A DNA stretch of 61,699 bases from Anaerolinea sp. (lineage in GTDB: Bacteria; Chloroflexota; Anaerolineae; Promineifilales; Promineifilaceae). The notes under the pieces were generated by a model. It had not been told where the DNA came from and did no database searches. It saw only the letters and a list, made by a program, of their open reading frames with translations. The stretch spans positions 1 to 61,699 of the forward strand of contig JACSRF010000294.1 in NCBI GenBank assembly GCA_014879875.1. The letters are read 5' to 3'. Position numbers and translations under genes: made by a program. Shown here piece after piece: positions 17,173-26,432 of this stretch (the stretch's first letter is position 1; each line of letters starts with the position of its first letter).

Positions 17173-17388
17173 ATGAAACGACGTGAACGGCCGTATCACT
17201 CTTACTTGCTCCGCTTATGGCGGGAAGACGACAACTCCGAAAGTTGGCGAGCATCCCTACAAGATGTGCCCACTGGCGGCCACAGAGGCTTTGGCTCGTT
17301 GGCGGAGTTGACCGCTTTTTTGCAGGAAATTGCGGTGCAGGAACAGGAACGGCCGTTATCCCATACCAACTCAAGGAGCGACATATGA
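17173..17388 (+). CDS. Small conserved hypothetical protein
   Basis: This 71-residue protein contains YLLRLWREDD followed by a WRASLQDVPTGG segment and an FGSLAELTAFL helix. I recall this pattern as a common small family in Chloroflexota genomes without a named function. It has no signal peptide. Its stop overlaps the start of the protease gene by four bases (ATGA), so the two are translationally coupled. The gene contains AAGGAG used by the downstream start. Confidence 0.65.
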   Translation: MKRRERPYHSYLLRLWREDDNSESWRASLQDVPTGGHRGFGSLAELTAFLQEIAVQEQERPLSHTNSRSDI

Positions 17389-19313
17389 AAACCCTGAAGT
17401 CAATAAAGTTAACCCCTATTCTTTTTGCCAGTCTGCTTTTGCTGCTGGCGGCTTGTGGCGGTAAGGAGATCAGCTTCAGCACGGCCAACATTGCCGAGGC
17501 GCAGTTAGCCAAAGATGAAGCGGGCACGCAGACAACCACAACCTTTAACCCTGAAGATACCTTTTACCTGATTGTGGAGCTGGCAAACGCGCCGGATGGG
17601 ACGAAGGTGAAGGCCTCGTGGACGGCCGTAAACGTCGCCGCCGCCGACCCCAACACCCACCTGGATGACGTGGAACTGACCGCCGGCAGCGGTACCCTCA
17701 CCTTTGACCTGGCGAACGATGGCCCCTGGCCAGCCGGCGATTATAAAGTGGAACTCTACCTCAACGGTGAATTAGACCGCACATTAGATTTCAAAGTATC
17801 GGGTGGCCTGGTGCAAAGCGCCCCGGCCGAGGACGTCGCTGATGAACCGACCGCCGCGCCAACTGTAGACACGGCCGTGGCCTCTGGCGCAGTCAATACA
17901 TTAGAAGCGGTGAAAACGGCTGCCATTCAAATTGAAGCACAGGGCACCTTCCGCGACCCCGAAGTCGGCGTCATGTACAACGCGGCCGGGCGCGGCTCCG
18001 GCTTCATCATTGACCCCTCCGGCATTGCCGTCACCAACAACCACGTCGTCACCGGCGCGGCCTTGATCAAAGTGTGGGTGGGCGGTGAGAGCCGGCCGCG
18101 CAACGCCCGCATCCTCGGCGTCTCTGAATGCGCCGACCTGGCCGTCATTGACATTGACGGCGACGGTTTCCCCTACCTGGAATGGTACACGGGCAGCGTG
18201 GATGTGGGCCTGGATGTCTACGCCGCCGGTTTCCCCCTGGGCGACCCGGAATACACCCTGACGCGCGGCATCATCGCCAAAGCCAACGCCAACGGCGAAA
18301 CTAGTTGGGCCTCGGTAGATGGCGTGGTGCAGCACGACGCCACCATTAACCCCGGCAATTCTGGCGGCGCGTTGATCACAACCGATGGCAAAGTAGTAGC
18401 TGTCAATTATGCGGGCGCGGGCAGCATAGACAATTACTTCGCCATCAAACAAGAGCAGGCGCTGCCGGTGATTGAGCAGTTGCGACAGGGGAATGATTAC
18501 CTTTCCATTGGCGTCAACGGCCGTGCCGTCAACAATGGCCAAGGGCTGTCTGGCATCTGGGTCTCCTCCGTCAAATCTGGCTCCCCGGCTGACCAGGTAG
18601 GCATGAAGGCGGGCGACATCATCACCCGCCTGGAAGGATTGGTGTTGGCGACCGATGGCACAATGAGCGATTACTGCGACATCTTGCGCTCGCGCAACCC
18701 GGAAGACACGATGGCTGTTGAGGTTTTGCGCTTTGATACGCAAGAGGTGTTGGAAGGGCAGCTAAACGGTCGTGCGCTGGAACAAGCCCTCTCCTTCGCC
18801 CAGGAAGTGGCCGCCGAAGCGGGCAGCGCCCCGGCCACCAGCAGCAGCGCCTATTCTGGCTATGTGACCATCAGCGATGACACTGGGGCTATGCAGATGA
18901 GCGTGCCGGTGGAGTGGCAGCAGATAGATGGCACTAGCTGGCAATGGGAAGGCCAGGAGGCTGGCCCCTCGTTGACGGCCGCGCCAGACATCAACGCCTT
19001 GTTCAACAGTTGGAGCGTGCCCGGCGTCTTCTTTGGCGCTACCAACCAGCTAAACATGACCGTTGAGGAGCTGCTAAACAGCGTAGATTACACCGGGCAA
19101 TGCACCTACGACGGCCGTTCCCCCTACCAGGATGAAGTGTACACCGGTCAATATGACTTCTGGTATGGCTGTGGCGATGAGAGCGCCATGATTCTGATAT
19201 TGGCCGTGCAGCCTGCCGATGGCAGCTACACCGCGTTGGTTCTCATTCAGATGCTCACCCAGGCTGACCTGGAAGCGGCCGACCAGATTCTGGCCAGCTT
19301 CATTGTCCAATAG
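17385..19313 (+). CDS. Lipoprotein trypsin-like serine protease with PDZ domain (HtrA/DegP-like)
   Basis: This 642-residue protein has a lipoprotein signal peptide ending in LAAC (Cys near residue 25), an N-terminal beta domain (about 30-135), an acidic/Thr linker, an S1-type protease domain with His220 (TNNHVV), Asp251 (DLAVID) and Ser326 (GNSGGAL), a PDZ domain (about 365-465) and a C-terminal domain of roughly 140 residues with a paired-Cys pattern. It should be a membrane-tethered extracytoplasmic protease for quality control or processing of exported proteins. That fits the adjacent run of large secreted proteins. AAGGAG and the ATGA overlap define the start at 17385 and not an earlier in-frame codon. 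Confidence 0.85.
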   Translation: MKTLKSIKLTPILFASLLLLLAACGGKEISFSTANIAEAQLAKDEAGTQTTTTFNPEDTFYLIVELANAPDGTKVKASWTAVNVAAADPNTHLDDVELTAGSGTLTFDLANDGPWPAGDYKVELYLNGELDRTLDFKVSGGLVQSAPAEDVADEPTAAPTVDTAVASGAVNTLEAVKTAAIQIEAQGTFRDPEVGVMYNAAGRGSGFIIDPSGIAVTNNHVVTGAALIKVWVGGESRPRNARILGVSECADLAVIDIDGDGFPYLEWYTGSVDVGLDVYAAGFPLGDPEYTLTRGIIAKANANGETSWASVDGVVQHDATINPGNSGGALITTDGKVVAVNYAGAGSIDNYFAIKQEQALPVIEQLRQGNDYLSIGVNGRAVNNGQGLSGIWVSSVKSGSPADQVGMKAGDIITRLEGLVLATDGTMSDYCDILRSRNPEDTMAVEVLRFDTQEVLEGQLNGRALEQALSFAQEVAAEAGSAPATSSSAYSGYVTISDDTGAMQMSVPVEWQQIDGTSWQWEGQEAGPSLTAAPDINALFNSWSVPGVFFGATNQLNMTVEELLNSVDYTGQCTYDGRSPYQDEVYTGQYDFWYGCGDESAMILILAVQPADGSYTALVLIQMLTQADLEAADQILASFIVQ

Positions 19314-19366
19314 TGACGACTTTAGCCGTCTGGACTGCTAAAGCGGTTACCACAAACCTAAAACGG
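19311..19366. repeat. Dispersed palindromic element, copy 1
   Basis: It begins at the protease stop codon and contains GACGACTTTAGCCGTC followed by GCTAAAGCGGTTAC and ACAAACC. The same arrangement occurs at 32891-32964. Internal inverted repeats and its position right after a stop codon suggest a REP/MITE-like element. Confidence 0.65.
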
Positions 19367-19402
19367 GAAGTTGTTTTTTGACGCTCACTGAGGTAAGTAG
19401 CT

Positions 19403-22306
19403 ATGTTTGACCAACCGGTTCGTCCTGCGTTCCCTTCAAAATTTCTGTTTAGTTTATTCTCTGGCATTATGTTGCTACTGCTGTGGGGCAGTTCGCCAAC
19501 GGCCGCCACACCCCACACCCCAACGAGCTGGCAATGGACGGCCGGGCCAAACCTGAACGTTCCCCGTTACAACCACACCGCCAATCGTTTACCCGACGGC
19601 CGGGTTGTCGTCATCGGCGGCATTTCCGATGTCGGTAACGCTACTCGGCTCAATTCGGCCGAAGTTTACGACCCGGCAACCAATAGTTGGACGCTCTATC
19701 CCAATACTTCTAATAGTTATCGCAACCAGCACACCGCCACCTTGCTACAAGACGGCCGTATTCTCGTCATTGGCGGCGATGCTAACTTTGGCGGCGTGGT
19801 CAACAGCGTGGAGATTTTCGACCCGATAGCCGGCACATGGACGGCCGTTACCTCATTTGGACCCATCGCAGCGCATACGGCCGTTTTGCTCAACGATGGC
19901 TCCGTGTTGGTTTTTGGCGGCATTTACGGCTACATTGGCGGTTCGCCAGATTACAATCTCGACGCCTGGCGCTACAACGTCGCCGCCAACACATGGAGCT
20001 ACGTCGGACACCCCGAACTGTACGAAGCGACCGGCGCCAAACTGGGGGATGGGCGAGTATTGGGCATGGCGCGGGGATGGGGCGGCTTCAAGGTGTATAA
20101 CCCGGCCGACAATAGTTGGACGATAACGTCTGGCCCCGGTACCAATTGGGATTCCCCCTGGGGCGTTTCCCTAACCTCGCATGGCGGCGGCGTCTATATT
20201 GCCGGGTATGGCGAGGCAATCACCTATAACGGCGGTTGGAGCGGCATCTCCTCTATGTTGCATGACCGTATGTACCATACCGGCACATCGGTTGCCGGCG
20301 GCGTACTGCTCATCGGCGGCTGGCTCTCCGATTACAGCGCCAAGCTGGCCGAAGCGGAAATAAACGGGGCATCGGCCGGCACGCTCCAGGTTGCCCGCAC
20401 ATGGCACACCGCAACCGCTCTGCAAGACGGCCGTGTTCTTGTCGTCGGCGGGCAAGGGGCAGGAACCACCGTCTTAGCCAGCTCCGAGATTGGCACGCCA
20501 CCGGGCGGCGGCACGGCCACCCCCACCATGACTCCTACCCCCACCGCCACGCCTACTTTAACACCCACGCCTACTTTAACGCCTACTCCCACTTTAACGC
20601 CCACGCCTACTACCCCTCCGCCCACCGGCGGGGTCATACGTGGACGGGTCTGGCTAGACGATGGCTGGTTGTTATCCAGTCAAGGCGCTTATGGCCCCAA
20701 CATCTGGGGTATTAGGGAAATCGGCGAACCCGGAATTGGCGGCGTTACCGTGATCTTAGACACACCGGGAGCCGATGGGGATTGGGGTACGCATGGCGAC
20801 AATATCAGCTACCAACAGATTACCAATGCCAGTGGTGAATATGCTTTCACCGATCTGTTCATAAGCAAGTCAAACGGCGATCCGATGCCTTACGCTGTTC
20901 AGTTCGAGCCAGCGCCGGGATACCGTTTTGTGGATGCCAACGTGGGCAATGATGATCAGATAGATAGTGATGCTGAAAATGAAGCGCAAGTTGCGCTTGA
21001 CCGGTGGGTGGCCGGCTTGCAAACTTTCCTTTCGCCGGCAACGCCCGCTCAAAACCATGTTGATGCCGGCCTGTTTCGTAATTCTGTCAGCGGCCGTGTC
21101 TGGCTAGATGCAAATGGTAACGGCATCCAAGACCCAGATGAAACCGGGGTGGGAAATTTGGGAGTTGGTCTCGTTCGCGGAGATGTGTCAGGGGGCGCTC
21201 CGGTGGCAACGGCGACGACTGATAGCGACGGCCGTTTCACCTTTACCCACATCCGGCCAGAAAACCATCTGCTTATCATCCGTCTCCCCAATTATGCCCC
21301 ATCGCCGGCCAATCAGGGCGACAATGACGAGTTGGACAGCAACGGTGTGCCGTCTGATTGTCAGACCACGCCCCACTGCCCTATCGTTATTCCGATTCGG
21401 CCGGCCAGCAATCAAATCGTTACGGCGCAAGATTTTGGCCTCATTCCGCAAGGGAAAATCGCCACGCAGGTTGCCCAAGTGACTTTGACGAGTGGTATCG
21501 AGCAGATACAGCCCCACGCCGGAATCACGCTGACCCTGCTGGGCGGCTATCCCAGTACGCCCATGTCGCCGATTGGTACAAAAACCAGCAACAGCAACGG
21601 CATTGTCCAGTTTACCCAACTCGATAGCCGTAATTACCAGCAATTTGGGCAACGGCCGAATGGCTTTCTCATGTATCCCAGCGATTTCTACCCTTATGGT
21701 AATAGACAAATGGCACAAACCAATACACGGGTTATAGACCTAAACTCAACTGCTAAACATCTGATAGAAATAGAGCTACGCTTTTTCTTCTATCAACCGG
21801 AGGCCAGCAGTACGGCTACCCCGGCCGAGGGCGGTTCAGTCAGTACGGGCAGCCATTTGCGGGGGGCAACGGCCGTTACTGCCAACCCGATCACCCTCTC
21901 CCTGCCACCGGGGGCGATCACCGAAACCATCACCCTGCACCTCACCCAAGTCGCCGTCAACACCAGCTATCTACCTGACGTGAATGGGTATTTCTCTACC
22001 GGCTTTGGCGCCTTGTGGGATGTGACAGTCGGCGACGCGCAGCGACATGTCTACGCCCTGCAAGCGCCTGCCACGCTCACTCTGCCCTTTGACACAACCA
22101 GTTTCCTCTGGGGTGAAGATGCCGACCTGCACCTGCTGTGGTGGAATGCCGCCGCCGGGCAATGGGAACCCCCCTCCACTGCCTGTGGCGCAAACCCCAC
22201 CGTGATCAACCTGCAAACCGGCTTACTCACCGCCCAACTGTGTCGGGCAGGGCAATACGGGCTGTTCCAGACCGGTTGGCAAACCTTCTTGCCCATGGTT
22301 GATTAA
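19403..22306 (+). CDS. Secreted Kelch-repeat / SdrD B-like surface protein
   Basis: This 967-residue protein has a signal peptide (hydrophobic 15-35, then SPTAATPH), Kelch-type repeats in residues 45-360 (recurrent LPDGRVVVIGG and DGRILVIGG), a Thr-Pro linker (about 373-410), and SdrD B-like Ig-fold domains (IRGRVWLDD... and VSGRVWLDANGNGIQDPDE, a putative Ca site) to about residue 700. A domain with LSLPPGAITETI follows. It ends FLPMVD, a variant of the YLPxI terminus seen in neighbours. It has no membrane anchor. A cell-surface or matrix role is inferred. GAGGT precedes the ATG. Confidence 0.8.
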   Translation: MFDQPVRPAFPSKFLFSLFSGIMLLLLWGSSPTAATPHTPTSWQWTAGPNLNVPRYNHTANRLPDGRVVVIGGISDVGNATRLNSAEVYDPATNSWTLYPNTSNSYRNQHTATLLQDGRILVIGGDANFGGVVNSVEIFDPIAGTWTAVTSFGPIAAHTAVLLNDGSVLVFGGIYGYIGGSPDYNLDAWRYNVAANTWSYVGHPELYEATGAKLGDGRVLGMARGWGGFKVYNPADNSWTITSGPGTNWDSPWGVSLTSHGGGVYIAGYGEAITYNGGWSGISSMLHDRMYHTGTSVAGGVLLIGGWLSDYSAKLAEAEINGASAGTLQVARTWHTATALQDGRVLVVGGQGAGTTVLASSEIGTPPGGGTATPTMTPTPTATPTLTPTPTLTPTPTLTPTPTTPPPTGGVIRGRVWLDDGWLLSSQGAYGPNIWGIREIGEPGIGGVTVILDTPGADGDWGTHGDNISYQQITNASGEYAFTDLFISKSNGDPMPYAVQFEPAPGYRFVDANVGNDDQIDSDAENEAQVALDRWVAGLQTFLSPATPAQNHVDAGLFRNSVSGRVWLDANGNGIQDPDETGVGNLGVGLVRGDVSGGAPVATATTDSDGRFTFTHIRPENHLLIIRLPNYAPSPANQGDNDELDSNGVPSDCQTTPHCPIVIPIRPASNQIVTAQDFGLIPQGKIATQVAQVTLTSGIEQIQPHAGITLTLLGGYPSTPMSPIGTKTSNSNGIVQFTQLDSRNYQQFGQRPNGFLMYPSDFYPYGNRQMAQTNTRVIDLNSTAKHLIEIELRFFFYQPEASSTATPAEGGSVSTGSHLRGATAVTANPITLSLPPGAITETITLHLTQVAVNTSYLPDVNGYFSTGFGALWDVTVGDAQRHVYALQAPATLTLPFDTTSFLWGEDADLHLLWWNAAAGQWEPPSTACGANPTVINLQTGLLTAQLCRAGQYGLFQTGWQTFLPMVD

Positions 22307-22361
22307 TTATGAGGCCATTACCTTTTTCAGAAATTGAACGTATCTTCTCAATATTTCGGGG

Positions 22362-22417
22362 CTGTGGCCGGTCTCCTGACCGTGCCACCAGTGGCGCGGT
22401 CAGGAGACCGGCCACAG
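22362..22417. repeat. Near-perfect long hairpin (dispersed repeat family)
   Basis: Arms 22362-22382 and 22397-22417 are perfect 21-base complements. The 14-base loop itself contains GCCAC-CA-GTGGC, so the whole 56 bases can fold into one stem of about 27 pairs. The left half resembles 39417-39445 at about 25 of 29 positions, which marks a repeat family. It lies between two surface-protein genes and may end transcription. Confidence 0.8.
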
Positions 22418-22484
22418 CTACCCCAGGTTATTGAGAAAATACAATTGAACTTCTAATAACCCAAACCAGTTTCAGGATAATACG

Positions 22485-23948
22485 ATGTATACACGCTTAG
22501 TTTTGTTACTTTCTATACTGACCTTGATGGTTATCACCGGGCAGGCACAGTTGGCTACGGCCGTAGCCAGCCAGACCCCAGCCGCCACCCCACCCCCGGT
22601 TACCATGCAAATGGTCAAAGACATTATGCCCGGCGCTTCTGGCAGTGATCCCGACGATTTCTTCAACGTCAACGGCATCCTCTACTTCAGCGCCTTTGAT
22701 GACGCGCATGGCTTTGAATTGTGGCGTAGCGACGGCACACCCACCGGCACCTACATGGTCGCCGACATCAACCCCGGCCTCGACCACTCCCATCCCACAG
22801 GCATGGTCGCCTACAGCGGCTACTTCAACGACAGCGACTTTTACTTCCTGGCCCGAACCGACAGCTCCCAGCCGCACCAGATATGGAAGAGCGATGGCAC
22901 GGCCGCCGGTACGGTACAGGCCGTTGCGCCCGTAGATACCCCGCGCAGCCTCACGGTGGTGGGGGATACGCTTTACTTTTTTGCCAATGACCCGCTCTAC
23001 GGCGTGGAATTGTGGGCCAATAATGGCACATATGGCGGTAGTTGGCTGGTAAAAGATATTAACCCAGGCTCGGCCAACGGCGCCGACATCACGCAAAGAC
23101 CGGTGGCTTTGGGCAACAAGCTGCTGTTTATCGCCAATGACGGCGTGCATGGCATCGAACTGTGGATCAGCGATGGTACCACCGCCGGTACCCACCTGGT
23201 GAAAGATATTTACCCCGATTCTTCGAACATCGGGGCGTGGGGGTATTTTGTGGTGTGGGGTGGGCTGGCCTACTTCAACGGTAACGACAACCAGTTTGGC
23301 GGCGAATTGTGGCAAACGGATGGCACGTCGGCGGGAACGGTGCGCGTGGCGGCCGTCAGTTCCAGCACGGGCACGCCGATAGACATTCTCGGCGTATCGG
23401 GTGGACTGCTTTACTTTTTGGGCAACAGCCCGGCGCAGTTGTGGGTGGCAGATGGCACAGACAGCGGTACGCGCATGGTGCATGATTTTAGCATCCAGGT
23501 GCAGTATGGCAGTTCCCTTGGCGCGACGCCTTTCAACAACGGCTATTGCTTTTCCTATATTGGCAACCGCTATGATACGGGATCGTTCCGTGAGCTATGG
23601 TGCAGCGATGGGCAAACGGCCGTGCAACTGGACATTATCCCCGCCAGCGACGAGGAAATCTGGTCAGCGCCGGCCGTACTCAACGACATCCTATACTTTG
23701 CCGTTGAAGATGACGTGCATGGGGTGGAGTTGTGGCAAAGCGATGGCGCCGTCGCCGGTTCGCAGATGGTGCAAGATATAAACCCGGCCCAGTATGTGGG
23801 TTCGGTACCCGGAGACCTGACGGTGGTTAACGGCCGTCTCTTTTTTGTGGCCGATGATGGCACGCACGGCCGTGAACTCTGGCTGCTCTCCCCCTCGATC
23901 CAGCCACCCGGCCAGACGAACGCTTATCTGCCCATGATCATCCGCTAA
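22485..23948 (+). CDS. Secreted ELWxxDGT-repeat protein
   Basis: This 487-residue protein has a signal peptide (about 1-28) and about eight copies of a 45-60-residue unit built on ELWxSDGTxxGTxxVxDI (for example ELWRSDGTPTGT, ELWISDGTTAGT, ELWQTDGTSAGT), a beta-propeller-like repeat known as ELWxxDGT. It ends AYLPMIIR. Such proteins are extracellular and of unknown biochemical role. The last repeat units are degenerate (ELWCSDGQTA, ELWQSDGAVA). An AGGA lies upstream of the ATG. Confidence 0.85.
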   Translation: MYTRLVLLLSILTLMVITGQAQLATAVASQTPAATPPPVTMQMVKDIMPGASGSDPDDFFNVNGILYFSAFDDAHGFELWRSDGTPTGTYMVADINPGLDHSHPTGMVAYSGYFNDSDFYFLARTDSSQPHQIWKSDGTAAGTVQAVAPVDTPRSLTVVGDTLYFFANDPLYGVELWANNGTYGGSWLVKDINPGSANGADITQRPVALGNKLLFIANDGVHGIELWISDGTTAGTHLVKDIYPDSSNIGAWGYFVVWGGLAYFNGNDNQFGGELWQTDGTSAGTVRVAAVSSSTGTPIDILGVSGGLLYFLGNSPAQLWVADGTDSGTRMVHDFSIQVQYGSSLGATPFNNGYCFSYIGNRYDTGSFRELWCSDGQTAVQLDIIPASDEEIWSAPAVLNDILYFAVEDDVHGVELWQSDGAVAGSQMVQDINPAQYVGSVPGDLTVVNGRLFFVADDGTHGRELWLLSPSIQPPGQTNAYLPMIIR

Positions 23949-24032
23949 TCACTCACGCCCGGCGTTCATTTCCCGCGCCCCGGCATAAGAAAAAAGTCCG
24001 GCCATTTTATTTCAATCGGAGGTTTTACTGAC

Positions 24033-26321
24033 ATGCGCAAAAGAATAACCATCCTGCTTCTCCTCGTCCTGATCACCGTTCTACCCCTGTTGTTAATAGG
24101 CGTAGCCAGGGCCGCGCCGCAATTAGCCACCCGTTACGTGGCCACCACCGGCACGGACAGCGGCAATTGCAGCAGCCCGGCCACCCCTTGCGCCACCATC
24201 CAATACGCTCACAATCAGGCCACCGCCGGCGACACCATCCAGATCGCCGCCGGGACGTATGTGGGCAGCGTCATCCTCAACCGCAGCATTATCCTGCAAG
24301 GGGCCGGCGCCGAGACAACGGTTGTAGATGGCAATGGCAACGAGAGCGCCGTGCAACTGTTCGATACGGCCAGTTCACTCACCATTCGCCGCCTGACCAT
24401 TCGCAACGGCGGCGCGTATGGCATCTCCAGCGGCGGTACGACCCTGATTGAAGAGTCCATCATCCGCGACAACCAGCCCCCGGCAGGCAATCACGGCAGC
24501 GGTGTGCGCGTGTGGGGGCCAACCACCATTCGCCACACCAGCATCTACGCCAATACCGGCTTATATGGCGGCGGCATCTACGTCAGCAGCCCACTTACTG
24601 TTACGCACAGCGTTATTTATGGCAACGTGGTTGGACAAAACGGCGGCGGCGTCCACCTGGGCGGCGGTGCAGTGGTGCTGCTGGAAAACAGCACCATCAG
24701 CGGCAATCAATCTGCTGCTGCTGGCGGCGGCATTTACCTGGGTGCGCCGGGGGCGCAGTTGACGCTGCGCAACGTCACGTTGACGGCAAATGTGGCCAGC
24801 GGCAGCAACACGGTCGGCGGCATTAGCAGCGCCAACGGCACAACTATCACCCTGTACCAGAGTATCATCGCCAACAATTCGGGCGACCATGAATGTAGTC
24901 AGTTCAATGGCGCGTGGCAATCGTTGGGTTACAACATCGGCTCAGACAGCACCTGCCACCTGACGGCTACCGGCGACCAGCCCAATACCAATCCACTGCT
25001 GATTTCATTGGCCGACAACGGCGGCGATACGCTGACGCACGCGCTGGCAGCGGGCAGCCCGGCCATAGACACCGGCAACAACGCCGATTGCCCCGCGACC
25101 GATCAGCGTGAACGGATACGGCCGTATGATGGCGACGGTGATAGCACACCCACCTGCGACATTGGCGCGTTTGAGTCCGGCTCCACCGACACGCCGCCCC
25201 CGCCCCAATCCACCCGCTACGTGGCGACCACCGGCAATGACAGCGGCAACACCTGCCTGAACCAGGCCAGCCCTTGCGCCACCATTCAATATGCCATCAA
25301 CCAGGCGTTTGGCAGCGAAACGGTACAAATTGCCGCCGGAACCTATACCGAGATTTTGAGCATTGACAAAGACCTCACCCTGCAAGGGGCAGACGCCGCC
25401 ACAACGATTGTGGATGGCAACCAGGCGGGGCGGGTCATTCAGATGGCCTTTGTCCCCGCCTATGATGTCACTATTCGTAACCTGTCGCTGCGCAACGGCA
25501 AGGGGGGCATTCTCGCCAGCAGCGGGGCGTTGGTTGTGGAAAACTGCCGCATTTACGAGAACGATGCCACCGGCGAGGGTTATGATGATGGCGGTGGCCT
25601 GTACTTGTGGGGGGCGGCGGTGGTCTCGAACACGGCCGTTTACCACAACAGCGGGCAGTATGGCGGCGGCATATACGCCACCCAACCGCTCACCGTAACC
25701 GGCAGCGCCATCTTCGGCAACAGCGCCAGTGAAAGCGGCGGCGGCATTTCGGCCGCCATCAACAGCGGCGGTGATGTCATCGTGCAAAACAGCACCATCA
25801 GCGGTAACCAGGCAGTAAGCAATGGCGGCGGTATTCATGTGGACGGCAGTGGGACGCAATTGCTTTTGCAGCATGTGACCGTTGCCCACAATCAAATTAG
25901 CGCGGCCAACAGCACGGCGGGGGTCTTTGCCGGCAGCGCCAGCGTCACGCTGCGCAACAGCCTGATTGCCGACAATACCGGTGGGCAGCAATGCAATGAC
26001 GACACGGCTGCCTTTACCTCTGAAGGCAACAATCTGGCCTCGGACAATAGCTGTGGCCTGACCCAGCCCGGCGACCTGCCCAGTGCCAGCCCGCTGCTGG
26101 GGACATTGCAGGACAATGGGGGAGCCACCTGGACGCACGGCCTGCTGGCAGGCAGCCCGGCGGTGGATGCGGCGAATGGGGCGCATTGTCTGGCAATGGA
26201 TCAACGGGGGGAGCAACGGCCGTCTGGTTCCACTTGTGACATCGGCGCATACGAAGCAGACGGCACAGAGCCGCCGCCCGGCAGCAGTTATGCTGTTTAT
26301 TTACCCATGATTATTCGGTAA
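24033..26321 (+). CDS. Secreted parallel beta-helix protein, two choice-of-anchor Q modules
   Basis: This 762-residue protein has a signal peptide (1-30) and two tandem copies of the same module: about 35-380 and about 395-745. Each opens with RYVATTGxDSGN...CATIQYA, runs through right-handed beta-helix rungs (GGGIY, NSTISGN) and closes with CDIGAFE or CDIGAYE, the choice-of-anchor Q pattern. A Pro-rich linker separates them. The C-terminus is AVYLPMIIR. It is likely a surface or matrix protein, and pectate-lyase-like folds can bind polysaccharide, but no catalytic residues are evident. CGGAGG precedes the start. Confidence 0.85.
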   Translation: MRKRITILLLLVLITVLPLLLIGVARAAPQLATRYVATTGTDSGNCSSPATPCATIQYAHNQATAGDTIQIAAGTYVGSVILNRSIILQGAGAETTVVDGNGNESAVQLFDTASSLTIRRLTIRNGGAYGISSGGTTLIEESIIRDNQPPAGNHGSGVRVWGPTTIRHTSIYANTGLYGGGIYVSSPLTVTHSVIYGNVVGQNGGGVHLGGGAVVLLENSTISGNQSAAAGGGIYLGAPGAQLTLRNVTLTANVASGSNTVGGISSANGTTITLYQSIIANNSGDHECSQFNGAWQSLGYNIGSDSTCHLTATGDQPNTNPLLISLADNGGDTLTHALAAGSPAIDTGNNADCPATDQRERIRPYDGDGDSTPTCDIGAFESGSTDTPPPPQSTRYVATTGNDSGNTCLNQASPCATIQYAINQAFGSETVQIAAGTYTEILSIDKDLTLQGADAATTIVDGNQAGRVIQMAFVPAYDVTIRNLSLRNGKGGILASSGALVVENCRIYENDATGEGYDDGGGLYLWGAAVVSNTAVYHNSGQYGGGIYATQPLTVTGSAIFGNSASESGGGISAAINSGGDVIVQNSTISGNQAVSNGGGIHVDGSGTQLLLQHVTVAHNQISAANSTAGVFAGSASVTLRNSLIADNTGGQQCNDDTAAFTSEGNNLASDNSCGLTQPGDLPSASPLLGTLQDNGGATWTHGLLAGSPAVDAANGAHCLAMDQRGEQRPSGSTCDIGAYEADGTEPPPGSSYAVYLPMIIR

Positions 26322-26324
26322 CAG

Positions 26325-26383
26325 ACCTGACAGGTTTTTGAGCAGCCATGTTTCAGGTTGAACTGGTGAGGAACCTGTCAGGT
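26325..26383. repeat. Inverted repeat between surface genes
   Basis: ACCTGACAGGTT at 26325-26336 and its exact reverse complement at 26372-26383 flank a 35-base loop. It is a terminator-like or REP-like structure without a T tract. Confidence 0.65.
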
Positions 26384-26432
26384 ATGAACGCAAATTAATA
26401 ATCCACACTACATTTTCAGAGGAAATTTCATT